Shown here piece after piece: positions 29,324 to 40,640 of a stretch of 64,000 nt of DNA (position 1 is the stretch's first letter; every line of letters begins with the position of its first letter). The notes below the pieces were generated by a model. It had not been told where the DNA came from. It did not search any database and saw nothing but the letters and a program-made list of their open reading frames with translations. Source of the stretch: Sporobolomyces roseus (Eukaryota; Basidiomycota; Microbotryomycetes; Sporidiobolales; Sporidiobolaceae); assembly GCA_016617785.1 (NCBI GenBank), contig JADILM010000007.1, positions 124,001-188,000 of the forward strand, read 5' to 3'. Both the position numbers and the translations under genes were made by a program.

Positions 29324-31108
29324 TTACTCGTCGTGAGATCTCTTGACTTTGTGAGTCGAAGTTGCTTTCTTAGTGGTAGTCGTCTTCTTCTTTGGGGAAG
29401 TTTTCTTCGTCGTGGTGGTTGCTTTCTTAGTAGTAGTGGGCTTGGGAGTAGCATCTGCGAAGGGAAAAAGAAAAAAGTCAGTTTCTTGGTTCTTTCGTCT
29501 CGCTCCTTCCTTCTTGAGAATGACCAATCTATCGAGAGTTGTCTCGTTAGATTCACAGCGTTCCCAAGAATGGGAAGCAGGGTTTGTCTAACTAAACAAT
29601 CTAGAAAGGAGGAAATATCGCAAGAGAGGAAGGAGAGCGAGGTACATACTAGTGACGACGGTGCATCTTGGGCGGTGACGTACTACCGTAGGAAGCGGCG
29701 GTGATAGTCTTCTGAGCGTGGCAAGACGAAGACTTGGGAGGGTTTTGACCGTTGGGAGTGGGCTGTGGTTCGAAAAAGGGAAGTTAGCAACAGAGACAAA
29801 TCGACGAGAGAAGAGAGTGCTCACCTTGACGCCTTGGTGCCAGGTTGACGTAGCTCCGTTCTTGAGCTTGTATTCTCCCATAGCTTGAGCTGGGAGATCG
29901 GCGTTGCATTGCTCGAAAGATCCAGCGTCGTAGTTACCGGGAATGTTCCTAAGTGAAACGCATCAGCCTTGACTCCGTGCATCAGCCTAACCCAAAAAAA
30001 TTCTCACCAATAGCATCCCATCACATCGTAGATGTGGTCTAGGGAACGAGGGTGCGGTTAGTGAAGAGTAGGAGAGAAACGAAAGAGTTTTGAGAAAAGT
30101 TTGGCTACTCACTGCACCATTTCCACGAGTCAGGTCCGTCGTAGCAAGCACGGATACAGAACTCGTCATCAGAGACTGAACGAGAAGAGCAGGAGTCAAA
30201 AGTCAGCTTGGATTGATGCGTTCGATGAAAAGGAAGACGTACTGAATTGAGTCCACTCTTTGAACTGGAAGGTCTTGCCTCCGATGTTGGAGAGGACTAA
30301 TCCACCGATAGGGTTACCGTTACCATCAGCTCCGTGAGGGTCAAGCTCTCCTCCGTCGTCGCCAGCAGGAATGTTCATTTGGGTGAATTTTCCAGTTCCG
30401 GTGATTTGAACGAACTTCTCGGTCCATTGCCAGTGGACTCCGGTCAAGGTGCCAGGAGGGATCAAACGAGTACCGTGACCGGCCTTAGTACAGTAAGAAA
30501 CCTCGTAACGCTCTGAGTCGCCGATCGATTGTTTCGAAGGAGGTGCCCACACTGTTTCCCGACAGCTAGGTCAGCTTCTGAACGACACAGAGCACGAGAG
30601 TATATACGCACAGCACCAATCGTCGATGTCGTTGATCCAAACCTGCGAGAACGAGAAAGGTTAGCGAAATCGTCGAGTGCTGCGAAGGAAAGTAGTACTT
30701 ACATTTTGACACATGCTGTTTGGCGAATCGGGATAGTTCTTGCAGTCATTGTATCTATCAGAGTGTTCGAGTTCTTCGTCAGTTGCAGGAAAGGAGCATC
30801 GGGATGCGTCGACCGCATGAATCAAATTCTTCTCCCTCGCTAAACTTTTCCAACTCCCACTCTGCTGACAGCACGTCACACAGATGCCGACGACTACATG
30901 TCCTGACCTCTAGCCCGTCTACGCTCACCCCTCACAAATTGAAGCAATCTAACTCGGGAAATCCGCAACGAGTTGAATGAATTGATCAACGAACGACTCA
31001 CCCAGTTTGTCCGTTCTCCGAATTATGGGGAGGGTTCTTGGGATCTGACACGATAGCACCGGCGAAAACCGAGGTGACTAGAGTAGCAGCGGTGATGAAG
31101 GAAAGCAT
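29324..31108 (-). CDS. Secreted glycoprotein, macrophage-activating-glycoprotein family
   Basis: The start at 31106-31108 gives a signal peptide (MLSFITAATLVTSVFAGA). Small exons then encode YNDCKNYPDSPNSMCQN and VWINDIDDWC, and a large exon encodes VSYCTKAGHGTRLIPPGTL, VQITGTGKFTQMNIPAGDDG and ELDPHGADGNGNPIGGLVLS. Next come EFCIRACYDGPDSWKWC, HIYDVMGCYW and NIPGNYDAGSFEQC. This order and the Cys pattern match basidiomycete proteins annotated as macrofage activating glycoprotein, known as secreted mannoproteins. The C-terminus is Thr/Lys-rich (TTTKKATTTTKKTSPKKK) and is probably O-glycosylated; I see no GPI signal. The last intron is uncertain: a donor at about 29683 joined to the acceptor near 29457 keeps phase. 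The molecular function of the family is not established; wall or extracellular carbohydrate binding is an inference. Confidence 0.8.
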
Positions 31109-31624
31109 TGTTGATTGAAGGGGGATCGATGGAAGGGGTTAAACGAGTGTGGGAGTGAGAACCTGAAGGGAGAGGTCTCTGTTGAGGGATTTGTTTTGAA
31201 TCTGTCGAGAGGAAAGGGATGAATGAAAGGAAAGAAGGAGAGAGAGAGAAAACGCAATTCACCGCGAGGGAGAGGAGGTTTGTTTTTGGATCGAATTCGT
31301 TGCAAGTCTAGTCGTCAAATTTTGATGCTATAAAAACACGATCGACCTCAAACGACGCGTCCACTTCGTTCAACCAGGCTTCGAATGCGATTCTTCCTTT
31401 TCTACACAAGGAATCAGTTGAGGAGAAAGAAGTTCTCTGTCTGTTACCGAGTTCTTCTCAGAATTTCATGGCCTTCCAACTTCCAACCTTCCCAGGTTGA
31501 ATGATGACGAAACCATCTCTCTCTCCCTTTCTCGCTATCTCTCTCTCTCTCCAACCTCCTTCTCTGATCTTCGACACTTGACGCCGTGGCTTCGAAAATT
31601 CGCACTCTAGCTACACAACGAATC
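31109..31624. promoter_or_regulatory. Divergent promoter: secreted glycoprotein / NAD(P)HX dehydratase
   Basis: These 516 bases lie between divergent start codons. A TATAAAAA sequence (about 31330-31337) reads toward the plus-strand gene, roughly 290 bp upstream of its start. CT-rich runs at 31515-31555 fit a fungal pyrimidine-rich core promoter. Activity is inferred. Confidence 0.35.
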
Positions 31625-33158
31625 ATGACTGAACACTCTAGAGTGAGTCTTCCTTTCCCTCAAACCTCCACCTTCTTTGAGCCCGAACTCGCTGAACAAC
31701 TACAATCACACTAGACTATCACTCGCTGCAAGCAACTTATCCCTCCTCTATCTCCCGAATTGCACAAAGGTCAAGCTGGAAGAGTAGGAGTCATCGGCGG
31801 TTCGAAAGAGTGAGTTTCATCTGTGACCTCTCTCTCCCTTCCGTCCTAATGACAACTCCATGGGTAGTTATGCTGGAGCTCCTTACTTTGCGAGTATGAC
31901 GGCTTTACGGATGGTGACTTCGCGATTCCTCTCAGCAAAGAGACCCCTCAGAATTCTCACTTCTCGTAACTTTAGGGAGCCGATCTCTCGCACGTTATCT
32001 GTGAACCTGCCGCTGGAAGTGAGTCGCTAAGAGCTGCTTTCCGTAGTGAAAGTGGACAAGGAACTGACGACGCTCTTTAACCTTTCGCAGACGTTATCAA
32101 AACATATTCACCGGATTTGATCGTTCATACGGATCTCGGAGAAGATGTGTGAGTCTACATTACCTCTCTTATCAATCTTCGGAATCTCCTGACGTCTCCC
32201 TCCTTACAATCTGCGACAGCGGTGAGGAGAAGATCACAGAAATTCTGAAAAGCATTCTTCCCCGACTTCACACCCTCGTAATCGGACCTGGGTAAGTATC
32301 TCATTAAGCTCTTTCATCTGGAAATGAACTGACGGAGAAAATTGAGCAGACTCGGACGATCAGAGCACATGCAATTGGCTGCTCGAGTAGCAATCAAACT
32401 CGCTCGCGAGAACAATGTTTACATCGTTATCGATGCTGATGGACTGTTCCTGATTCAGACCGATCCCAGTATTATTAAAGGATACAGACGAGCGGTTCTG
32501 ACTCCGAATGTGGTCGAATTCGGTCGACTAGTCGAATCTTGCGTAAGTTTTCGTTTGCTGTCTGTTTCACTATCGATGCTTATGTCCCCAAGTTCTGTAT
32601 AGAAACTCGACAAGAATACAGACGATAGCGAGCTTGCTGCTGCTCTTTCTCGTGCTCTCGAAGGACCGACGATTGTTCAGAAAGGTGCTCAAGATCGAAT
32701 CACGAATGGAACCAAGACGCTCATCTCGGAGGTGACTGGCTCATCTCGACGATGTGGTGGACAAGGTGATGTACTGAGTGGTGCCGTTGGAACTTTCTTG
32801 GCTTGGGGCAAAAGTTACGAAGAGCGAAAAGACCAGACCAACGAGTGGGTTCACGATCTTTTTCCTTCTCACTCGCTTAACTTGGCTCACAAGGAGCTTC
32901 GTTCACAGTGATCCTATCGCACCCGAGGATGTCACACTCTACGCCGCGTACGGTGCCTCTACTCTCACTCGAACCGCTTCAAGATTGTGTTTCGCCGATT
33001 ACAAACGAGCGATGCAAACTGGAGAGATGCTCGGATACGTTGGAAAATCGTTCGAGGAGGTGTTTGGATCGGACAGCGTGACGGATCAAGCAGAAGTGAA
33101 GGGAGTTTTGGGACAAGTAGGAGGAATCGTCGAGGGTTTGAAGAAGAGTATCCTTTAG
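31625..33158 (+). CDS. ATP-dependent (S)-NAD(P)H-hydrate dehydratase
   Basis: This metabolite-repair enzyme of the CARKD/NAXD family (ribokinase-like fold) dehydrates the damaged hydrate forms of NADH and NADPH using ATP (ADP in bacteria). The ATG at 31625 gives MTEHSR before the first intron. Motifs in order are [79 protein letters not shown], and the signature [18 protein letters not shown] with the catalytic Asp. The end reads [19 protein letters not shown]. About eight short introns are used. An upstream in-frame route to add a mitochondrial presequence is not obvious, so cytosolic location is likely. Length (about 345 aa) is normal for the family. Confidence 0.92.
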
Positions 33159-33480
33159 AGATTGTTGGATATCTGTGAATAGACGATTTTTAACATGTCT
33201 CGCTCCTCTCGCCGTCTACCAAGCCTGACTTATGAAGAGGAGAAAAGGTCAATCTGTGATTCTTGCGAGAGATTCGATTTCTTGCGAGAGAACATTTTCT
33301 TGTGACGCTCTTTGCATCTGAAGCAGTGGTCTTCGCGAGACTGTCAATAAGGCAATCAGTCCTACTGAACCTGGAACTGCGAGAGATTGCGAGCTGAGAG
33401 ACTGTTCGAGTTCAAGTTTCTCTTTCTTTCACCCTTCACAACTACGACGTCAAACACCAGAACCCTCTAGAGCGCTCGTC
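33159..33480. other. Intergenic region before an F-box-like gene
   Basis: These 322 bases separate two plus-strand genes. TTGCGAGA occurs several times (about 33265-33300 and 33388). I see no gene. Confidence 0.3.
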
Positions 33481-34610
33481 ATGCCTAAGACTACTACAAA
33501 GATCACGCAGGTAAGCTGTCTCGAACTGTACTCCTCCCACAGAGAGCGTTCTGAACTTTGATCTCGAAACTCGGTTCACAGTCTACTCTGTTCGACAAGC
33601 TCCCGAACGAGCTCCTCGATATCATCTGGAGCGTAGCTTATGAAGACAAGATGTTATCTGCACGCCCAATCTGTCGATCTCTCTTCCCTTTCCAGCAGGC
33701 AGCACTTTATAGAAACATCACCATCTCAAGCCTCAAGAGCTTATCAAGCTTGCAGGACGTACTCCTAGAAAACAATCCGAACCTCGCGGCGCTCGTCACA
33801 TCGCTCAAGATCGATATTCAGAACTTACTTCCTCGATTCGATTTCCCTATTCTCAATAAACTCCTCTTCACTCTCTTCAACCTCGAATCGCTCGAACTCG
33901 TCGAACCTTGCAAACCTCAACACAACCTCGCCGAAGCGCTAAGTATAGGCTTCGTAGCTCTTCCCCGCCTCAAGACGTTGAACATTCAAACTTCTTCGAC
34001 TTGGTCGCGTCCATTCGACCCGATTCACTATCGCTTCCTCCTCTTGTTCCCCGTTCTCGAAACTCTAACGATCAGATGCGACCATGGGCAGAATACGACC
34101 GTTCGCGCAACTCGTTCCTCGGAGAACGGAGTCGGGCTGTCAAACTCAGTCAGGACACTCCTAGTCATTGGATCTTCTGCTGATCACATCCAGATTTCTC
34201 GCCTCTGTGATCGACTTACGGGATTGCAACACCTTCATCTCGCACTCGACAGTTTCTCAGCTCCCCGATACTCCTCCCTCCTTTCCTCCTTGCCTTCCGA
34301 CCTTCTCTCCCTTTCCCTCATCACCAATCCGAAGATTCCGAGCTCGAGAGGAACTTGCAACGAACTCCTCCCTCGCTTCAGCAGCCTTCAAGCCGTACAT
34401 TTAGGGAGAGGAACAGTCGACAAGCACGGATTGAAAGATGTACTCCGGCAACTCTCACGCTTGAAGATCGTTATTTTCGGCGAAGGGTTCAGCATTTCGC
34501 AGGACAGAGGGCGCAAGTATGTAGAAGGGACAAGGAGGGTACAAGGGTTAGAGACAGTCAAATTCCTCGGAAACGCAGGGGTAGGAGGGTGGGAGTTTAC
34601 CTCGAGCTGA
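33481..34610 (+). CDS. F-box-like LRR protein
   Basis: Exon 1 (33481-33510, MPKTTTKITQ) joins exon 2 (33582-34610), giving about 353 residues. The N-terminus has an F-box-like helix set: STLFDKLPNELLDIIWSVAY, then RSLFPFQQAALYRNITISSL. Leucine-rich repeats follow: NPNLAALVTSLKIDIQNLL, LFTLFNLESLELVEP, LFPVLETLTIRCDH, LCDRLTGLQHLHLALDSF and FSSLQAVHLGRGTVD. The layout, including the tiny first exon and the phase-0 intron before the F-box, matches the copies at 7265 and 12784, but sequence similarity is much lower, so this is an older relative and looks intact. Such proteins usually bind Skp1 through the F-box and targets through the repeats. The target is unknown. Confidence 0.75.
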
Positions 34611-35178
34611 ATCATCTGAGACGTGAGGAGCAGAGGAGAGGAGAGGAGACGGACTGGAGAGGAAGCAGAGAGGGGCTAGGAGAACGAGAATGCAAGGATC
34701 GCGAACGAGAACGAGAGGACATCGAGTTTTGAGGAAGTAATCCAGCTTGCAACAAACTAGACAATTCTCGACTATCCCTCGGAACAAATGAACTGTGACA
34801 TGTGAGAGGCAATTTGGGGAAGAATCGGATCTCCTCTTACCCGAAACGTCTCACTCTGATCAAAGCTAGCTTTAGTGGACTCGCACACGCTTTAGATGAG
34901 CATGAAGAACACCGCCGCGTTATTACTATATAGTCGAGCTTGTCCTCAGCAAGAGTGCTTCGTCTCTCTTTCAGTCCACCACAGTTGGTTGGCTGTGACG
35001 CTGGAGAAAGGAGACTGAGGAAGTAGGCGATCGGGGAAGTGAGGCTGTAGACGAGCGTTCGAAGGCGAAAGCGAGAGTCGTAATATTAGCAACAGACACA
35101 AAAAAAGTAAAACACAAGTCATTTATGCGAGTCCCGCTCTTCCCAATCAATCCTATCGTGACAAGAAGAAGCTATCAA
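34611..35178. other. Convergent intergenic region
   Basis: These 568 bases lie between the F-box-like gene and BRF1, which converge. An AAAGCTAGCTTT palindrome lies at 34863-34874. I see no supported gene. Confidence 0.35.
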
Positions 35179-37650
35179 CTAAACCTCGTCGAAGCCATAA
35201 TCTTCTTCTTGAGTCATCGTACCAAATTGTTGCCTCCAATCGTTCTCGTCGTCAACCGGTTCCTCCTCGTCGGCTTGACCTCCTCGATCGGGACTTCCGA
35301 CGACGCTCGAGCCACGAAGCTCACTAGGAGCGCGACTTGAAGCTCGAGAGCCGAAGGTTGGAGTCGGAACTTTGATCGGTGTACCCCTTTTCGAAGCTTT
35401 CCTCCTTCTCTTTGAACCGTACTCCTGACCTAGTAGCATGTTTGACCCGCCACCTCCATCCTCTTCCTCATCCGATCCTGCATACGCCGATCCAGCTTCA
35501 GATCCATTCTTGTCGAACAGATTTTTGATCGCATCGTAGTTGATCTTTTTGGAGAATTTCTTCTTCTCGAGCATCTTTTGAGTCGCGTCGGCAGCAGTCG
35601 CTCCCGTAGCGGTCGAAGCATCTTTCGGTTTGTTACGTTTGCGCTGTGTATTCCGAGAAATGATCAGCCCTATAAGCGCGTGAGACGGCAGAGAGAGGGA
35701 AACTCACTGGCCGTTTGTTGACGGGTCGAAGTTCTCCATCTGGACCGGTTTGTTTGTCTGTAGGAATGAGATGCTAAGTACTGAGCAAAGCGAGAGTGAA
35801 GAGATGCAGCAAGAGAAGGAGCTTACCTGCGAGCTCTTTCAGGTAATCCTTGTTCGTTTCCATCCAAACCCTCCTCTTCATCTGAACTTCTTCCGGTGTC
35901 AAGATGAAAGCATCCAACTCTTCCTCATCGAGATCGTCCAATCTATCACTCTGATTTAAATCCAGTCCACTCGAGATATTCCTGAGTGCTCGGGCTTTCT
36001 CGAGTTGTTCTTCGTCTCGACGGTCGAATTCGCTGGTGAGTTGAGAGAACTTGGCGAGCGGTCCTTCCACCTCGGCAGTCACGGCTTCGTCGATGACAGG
36101 GTTCTCTGGAATCTCGTCCTCATCCTCCGCTTCCTCGTCGTTTTCCGCTTGTTCTCCGTCTTGAGTTTGATCGGAAGGAAGCTGATGAGGTGGGGGTTGC
36201 GAGAAAGGGCGAGCTTGAGGAACTTCGTCGTTAGATCTCTTGCGTTTCCCGAGTGCTTTGGCAGAAGGTCGAGGAGGAGGAAGCATGTCGCCATCTTGGT
36301 TTTGTCGATTGTCGTCCATGATCTCGTCCTCATCCGGCTCGTCCCGATCTCCTCCCTCTCCCTCTTCAACAGCTCGATCAGCCAGCTCCTTGAATGCTTT
36401 CGCTCCTGCCATACTCTCCGTCTCACTAACATCCGTCATCGAGGTATCTTCCCTATCTTTCCTCTCCTTCTTCAACCTGTCCTTCTCTTCCTTCTGCAAA
36501 CCTTGGGTGAACGCTGGGGGGTCCGCGTTCTCATCCAACCAAACACTCCTAAAGTCTTCAATCGTCAATCCTCCGCTTGCAGTATCCTTGAACTCGGCCA
36601 ATCGTTTCCTCAAAGTAACATCGGCGATCTTGACGACTTGCACGACTTCTTCAATCGTTCTTCGGAAGTTGTTCATCCTCGCGGCGAGGAGGAGGCAAGC
36701 TCCACAGATTCCCGAAGGTCGTCGACCGATTTGCATCCAGTCCCGTCCCATTCGATTGACGAGCCGAGTTGCATCGAGGGCGACTTTTTGTGTTTCATCT
36801 CCGAAGTCGAGTAGGGCGGCGAAGCGAGTGATGTAGATAGCTGGATCGATGACGGAGCAGGAGATGGAGAGGGTCTTCTTGAGTTTGAGGAAAGTCGAAC
36901 CGAGAACGAAAACGTTGATCTATCAATTGCAAGAGTACAGTCAGCTCTCGGATAAGTCGGAAGATTTAAGTTAGACTCACTTCGAGAAGATCAGAGAAGT
37001 CGATGAGCATCTGAGTACCGTGGTTTTGCCTGACTGCAGCGTAGAGACATGCAGCAGCGACGTATTGAGTTCGACGACCTTTCGTGAATCCAAAGTTGAC
37101 TGCGAGGTTGAAGAATCGAGTAGCGACATTCTGCATGTGCTCTCCAAGATTGAGACCGTGAGCTAGTTCTTGAATACGCCTACGGCCTGATTCGGGGGTT
37201 CGAGGGAGAGTGAGGATTCGTTCGATGGGGGTTAATGAGAAGTGGAACGCACCATTTGCGAGAGTCTGTTCTCGAGATTCTTGACTTTGACCTTGACGGT
37301 ATCCAGCAGGAGCGCGTGCTCGAGCTATGCAAAGGAAGAGAGACGAATGTCAGCTCGAACTAATAGTGAATCTATAAGGCATCTCCATTCCCTCTCTTTC
37401 GCCCCCTTTCGCCTTCCACACAAGTGATTACACACAGAAACCTTCAGTCAGATCGAGAAGAGTGAGACTCACTTTGATCAGCGCCAACATAACTTCCTTG
37501 AACCATGGCAGCTCCCGAACCCGTTTCACCGAAAGTAACCTCTGACACGATGTTGTTCTCCGTCAATACTGTTCCACACTTCGTACACACCGTCTGTGCT
37601 GTATCTGCCATCTCGAGAACTGAATCCTCTCCACAAGAAGTGCAAATCAT
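35179..37650 (-). CDS. BRF1: BRF1, TFIIB-related subunit of TFIIIB
   Basis: The product is the RNA polymerase III initiation factor that places TBP and Pol III at tRNA and 5S genes. The start at 37650 opens a zinc ribbon: MICTSCGEDSVLEMADTAQT then VCTKCGTVL. After a short linker come two cyclin folds: RRRIQELAHGLNLGEHMQN, YVAAACLYAAVRQNHGTQML, then INVFVLGSTFLKLKKTL and GRRPSGICGACLLLAARMNN. The C-terminal half is acidic and Lys-rich and has the TBP-binding homology region: RRVWMETNKDYLKELA and FSKKINYDAIKNLFDKNG. The end is EEDYGFDEV. Order and length (about 700 aa) fit fungal BRF1. It is the only polymerase III factor in the window, which also carries two tRNA genes 24 kb away. Confidence 0.92.
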
Positions 37651-37962
37651 GTTGAATCAATTGAACAGAGGGTTAAGAGGTCGTTATCGGAAGGGGAAAG
37701 ACAAGGTGTATTCGAGAGTCCGAACTGAATGGCTGGCGATGGTAGTGTAGCAGCAGAGTCGATATTCGTCGAGTTTGTTGATTTGTTGTGAACTTGAGAA
37801 ACAAAGAGGTGGAAAGCGTCCAATCGCAACGGATGAAGTCACGCGCCTCCAAGATGATCGACTAGAGCTTGTGGGAGTATTTTGCGGGTAACTACAAGCT
37901 GGTTCGAGTTTTGAGGTGAGATGCAGGCAGTCAACCTGCTTTCTCTCATCTCGCGTTCGCAG
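37651..37962. other. Upstream region of BRF1
   Basis: These 312 bases hold the BRF1 promoter side. GTGAGA at 37916-37921 and an AG at 37962 would form a small intron leading into the orphan exon that follows. Confidence 0.35.
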
Positions 37963-38147
37963 CCTCACTTTTCTACAACATCGATGAACTGTTCCGTAAG
38001 GCTCTAGCCGATACTGGACCTCTTAGCTACCTCTACCTGGCCGCTTGGGTCGGACTTTGGATTTCAAGCCTCGTACTCAGTCGATCCTTGAAGTTCGTTC
38101 TAATTGTGATGGGATCTGCACAAGTATGCTACGAGATTGATCGGTAA
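37963..38147 (+). CDS. Orphan exon with two hydrophobic helices
   Basis: After an acceptor-like TTCGCAG at 37962, an open frame reads SLFYNIDELFRKALADTGPL and SYLYLAAWVGLWISSLVLS, then LKFVLIVMGSAQVCYEIDR, stopping at 38145-38147. The codons match local usage and the hydrophobic pattern suggests a membrane protein. No convincing start exon is visible upstream. The final CGGTAAAG could be a donor instead of a stop. It could be an exon of a gene I cannot complete or a remnant. It does not clearly match the membrane gene that follows. Confidence 0.3.
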
Positions 38148-38380
38148 AGTCGGCTGAAGACGCTTTCCGCTTTCTACCTCTGAGGAAGATTGTCGAAAGG
38201 TCTCGCTTCGCTCTTCGAGCTTTCTACTCTCTTCGTTTTCGGCAACTCGCACTGAGCGTGGGAAGTTTGCTCCGCCTGGATCTCTGCCTGATTGCCAGCC
38301 ATCCAAATCTACTATCGTCAAAGGAGAACCTGATCTCTCCCTTCACCTCTTCGTCTCTTCCTCTCGACGTTCGACTAACA

Positions 38381-40045
38381 ATGTCCCTATCTGGTGGCCT
38401 CAGCACGATCCTGCCAGCAAACGAGAATCCTTACCTTGCACTGAACGGAGCCTACAAGTCTCAACTCATCCTCAAACACCCAAATTCTGCCAATCCTCAA
38501 CTATACTTTCTTTCGATAGTTCACGCAATGTGAGTCTGTCGCCAGCTCTACTACCGATATAGCTCGCTGACAACCTGTCAGAAGCAGTACAATATTCGTT
38601 CTGATAGCGGCACTCTTTATCAACTGGTGGAAAGCACGATTTTGGTTCATTCGAAGACACGCACCTTCTCCATTACTCGTCCTCAACTTCTCGGTCGTAG
38701 GGAGCATCGTTGGAATCGTCTTGATCTCTTGTGAGCTTTACCTACCCTCTCACGTCTGAGCTGCACGTGTCCTGACAGATTGCAAACAGTCTTCGAAGTG
38801 GCTCTCGCTCGATCGATTCAAACTTTCGAAGGATGGTTACAGAAAGATTGGGGATTCTGGCTCCTTTTTGCAGGGTGCGTCTATCGATCTCGACCCAGTC
38901 TTCGAACAGTCGTACTGAATTGGTGCGAGAAACATGCAGGTCAACTCGACATGTAGCGGGCGAAGTGGTGATTTGGGCATTGGCAGCTTCGACGATCCTT
39001 CGCTATCAAGTCAAGGGACCTCAACTCAAGGTGTGGGCGTACGTCTGCAACACGATCGGCGTCGTCACCCCTATCGCAACAATCGCTACATCCCTCACCC
39101 TCTCCGTTTTGGGAGGGATCGCTTACTCGAACGCAGTTGGTACCTACGATAAGCTCAACGCTTTCTTCATTGAGGAGTCACTCACTTGGTCTTCGACAAA
39201 CCTCACGAATCACTTCGTTCCGCCTCCGAATGATCTTGTGCAAGATTTCGAGGCCAACCTAGGGAAGATCAAACGCTGGTGGAGAGTCAGCTTCCTCTTT
39301 CAAGGAATCGTCGGAGCAACTCTCACGGTCGCTCTCGTCGTCGTCGCCGTCATGTATCTATTCTCCCTCCGAAAGAGCATCGTCAAACTCGGGCAAACGC
39401 TAGGGACAGATAGTCTCGTTGGAAGAGAAGGAAGTCGGCAACACCTCAATACCACCTGGACAGTGAGTACACGACTTCGAGCTCATGATGGCATCGAGAC
39501 TGACCCGACCATTCTTTGTTTGACAGATGCTCGCGATCGTCTTGTCGACTGTGATCCTCGTTTCAGCCTGTGCTTTCGCCCTCGATCTCTACATCTACCT
39601 TCGTCCCTTCTCCTTCCGATCTCCTACAACAGCCATCGCGCTTCTCTTCGTGCCTTACTACCTCTCCTCGATCCCAGTTCTCGTATGCGCAATCGCCCTC
39701 CTCTACAGTGCGGCGATCGCGCACTCTTCCTCGAAGGACGCCGAGAAGAGTTGGAAGACGATCTTTGTACGGAAATGGATGATGTCGAGGCGAAAGGAGG
39801 CAGCGAGGTCGAGCAGCGGCAACGGAAACCATCAAAAGTTGGAAAGCGTCGTATCGTTACCCGAGACAACCGAGGCAGACAACGTGCAGGCTACAGTCGT
39901 TGTTGACGAGGAAGATAGGGTAAATGCAGGCGCGGACGAGACAGGCGATGATGCAGAATCAGAAAAGCCGAAAGAGGAGACGAAAGCGGTAGACATGGAG
40001 AAAAGCGACGCAGAGAAGCCAGAGATTGAAGTCGTAGTTCCATGA
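38381..40045 (+). CDS. Multi-pass membrane protein, tandem paralogue 1
   Basis: The start MSLSGGLSTILPANENPYLA matches the start of the next gene. Five exons give about 450 residues with seven likely hydrophobic helices: STIFVLIAALFINWW, LLVLNFSVVGSIVGIVLIS, WGFWLLFAGVVIWALAAS, TIGVVTPIATIATSLTLSVL, GIVGATLTVALVVVAVMYL, TVILVSACAFALDLYIYL and LSSIPVLVCAIALLYSAA. A long loop between helices 4 and 5 contains EESLTWSSTNLTNHFVPPPN with possible N-glycosylation sites. The C-terminal tail is soluble and acidic (EEDRVNAGADETGDDAESEK). Seven helices with an outside N-terminus would fit a receptor-like protein, but no family signature is seen, so function is open. The first intron has two possible acceptors 6 nt apart. 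Confidence 0.75.
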
Positions 40046-40640
40046 GCGTGAGCTTGTCGTTTGTTGTACTTGATTCATATTGTTCGCATTGTCTTTCACT
40101 TCGTCGTTGTTTTCCTCTGCGAGCTCATTCTTTGCGTTGACTACTTGATACTGGGTCCTGGGCTCTCCCACATGTACGCGCAGAGTGTATGCTGGCTTTG
40201 CGTCAGCCGACGAGAGGAGAGAAGGAGAAGAAAGGGAAAGGAGATGGAGAAGGGAGAAGCTCAAGTTTAGCCTTCTCATGCTTTCCCGACAAACTTCCTG
40301 TAAGCTTCCCTTTCTTCCTCCGTCGACGGTGGACAGCTGTCGGCACTTTCGCTTCTATTGGATATCAATGGAATCGTCTCTATGGTGGTGCCGAAGACAA
40401 AGGGAGTGAAACGGTTGAAGCCGAGTTTCGTGAGCTTGTAAGGGAAGATTTACAGTTATTACATATCCAATTGACTCGTTAAGCCCTTCCAGGGCAAGGT
40501 TTGCTGCATTCTAGACTTTGTGCAGATTGCCCCCTATTGGAATTTGCGAGTCCCCTTCTTGAGACTGGCTAGCTTCTTCTCCTTTGATACTGCCACACCA
40601 ATCCGAAGCTGTCGATTCGTTCAAAAACGAAGCGCTCTTG
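40046..40640. other. Intergenic region between tandem membrane genes
   Basis: These 595 bases lie between the paralogues. The stretch 40205-40260 is purine-rich. I see no further gene. Confidence 0.35.

Noticed and set aside
36005..36836. Two long plus-strand frames
   Set aside because: They are antisense to the well-supported BRF1 coding sequence.
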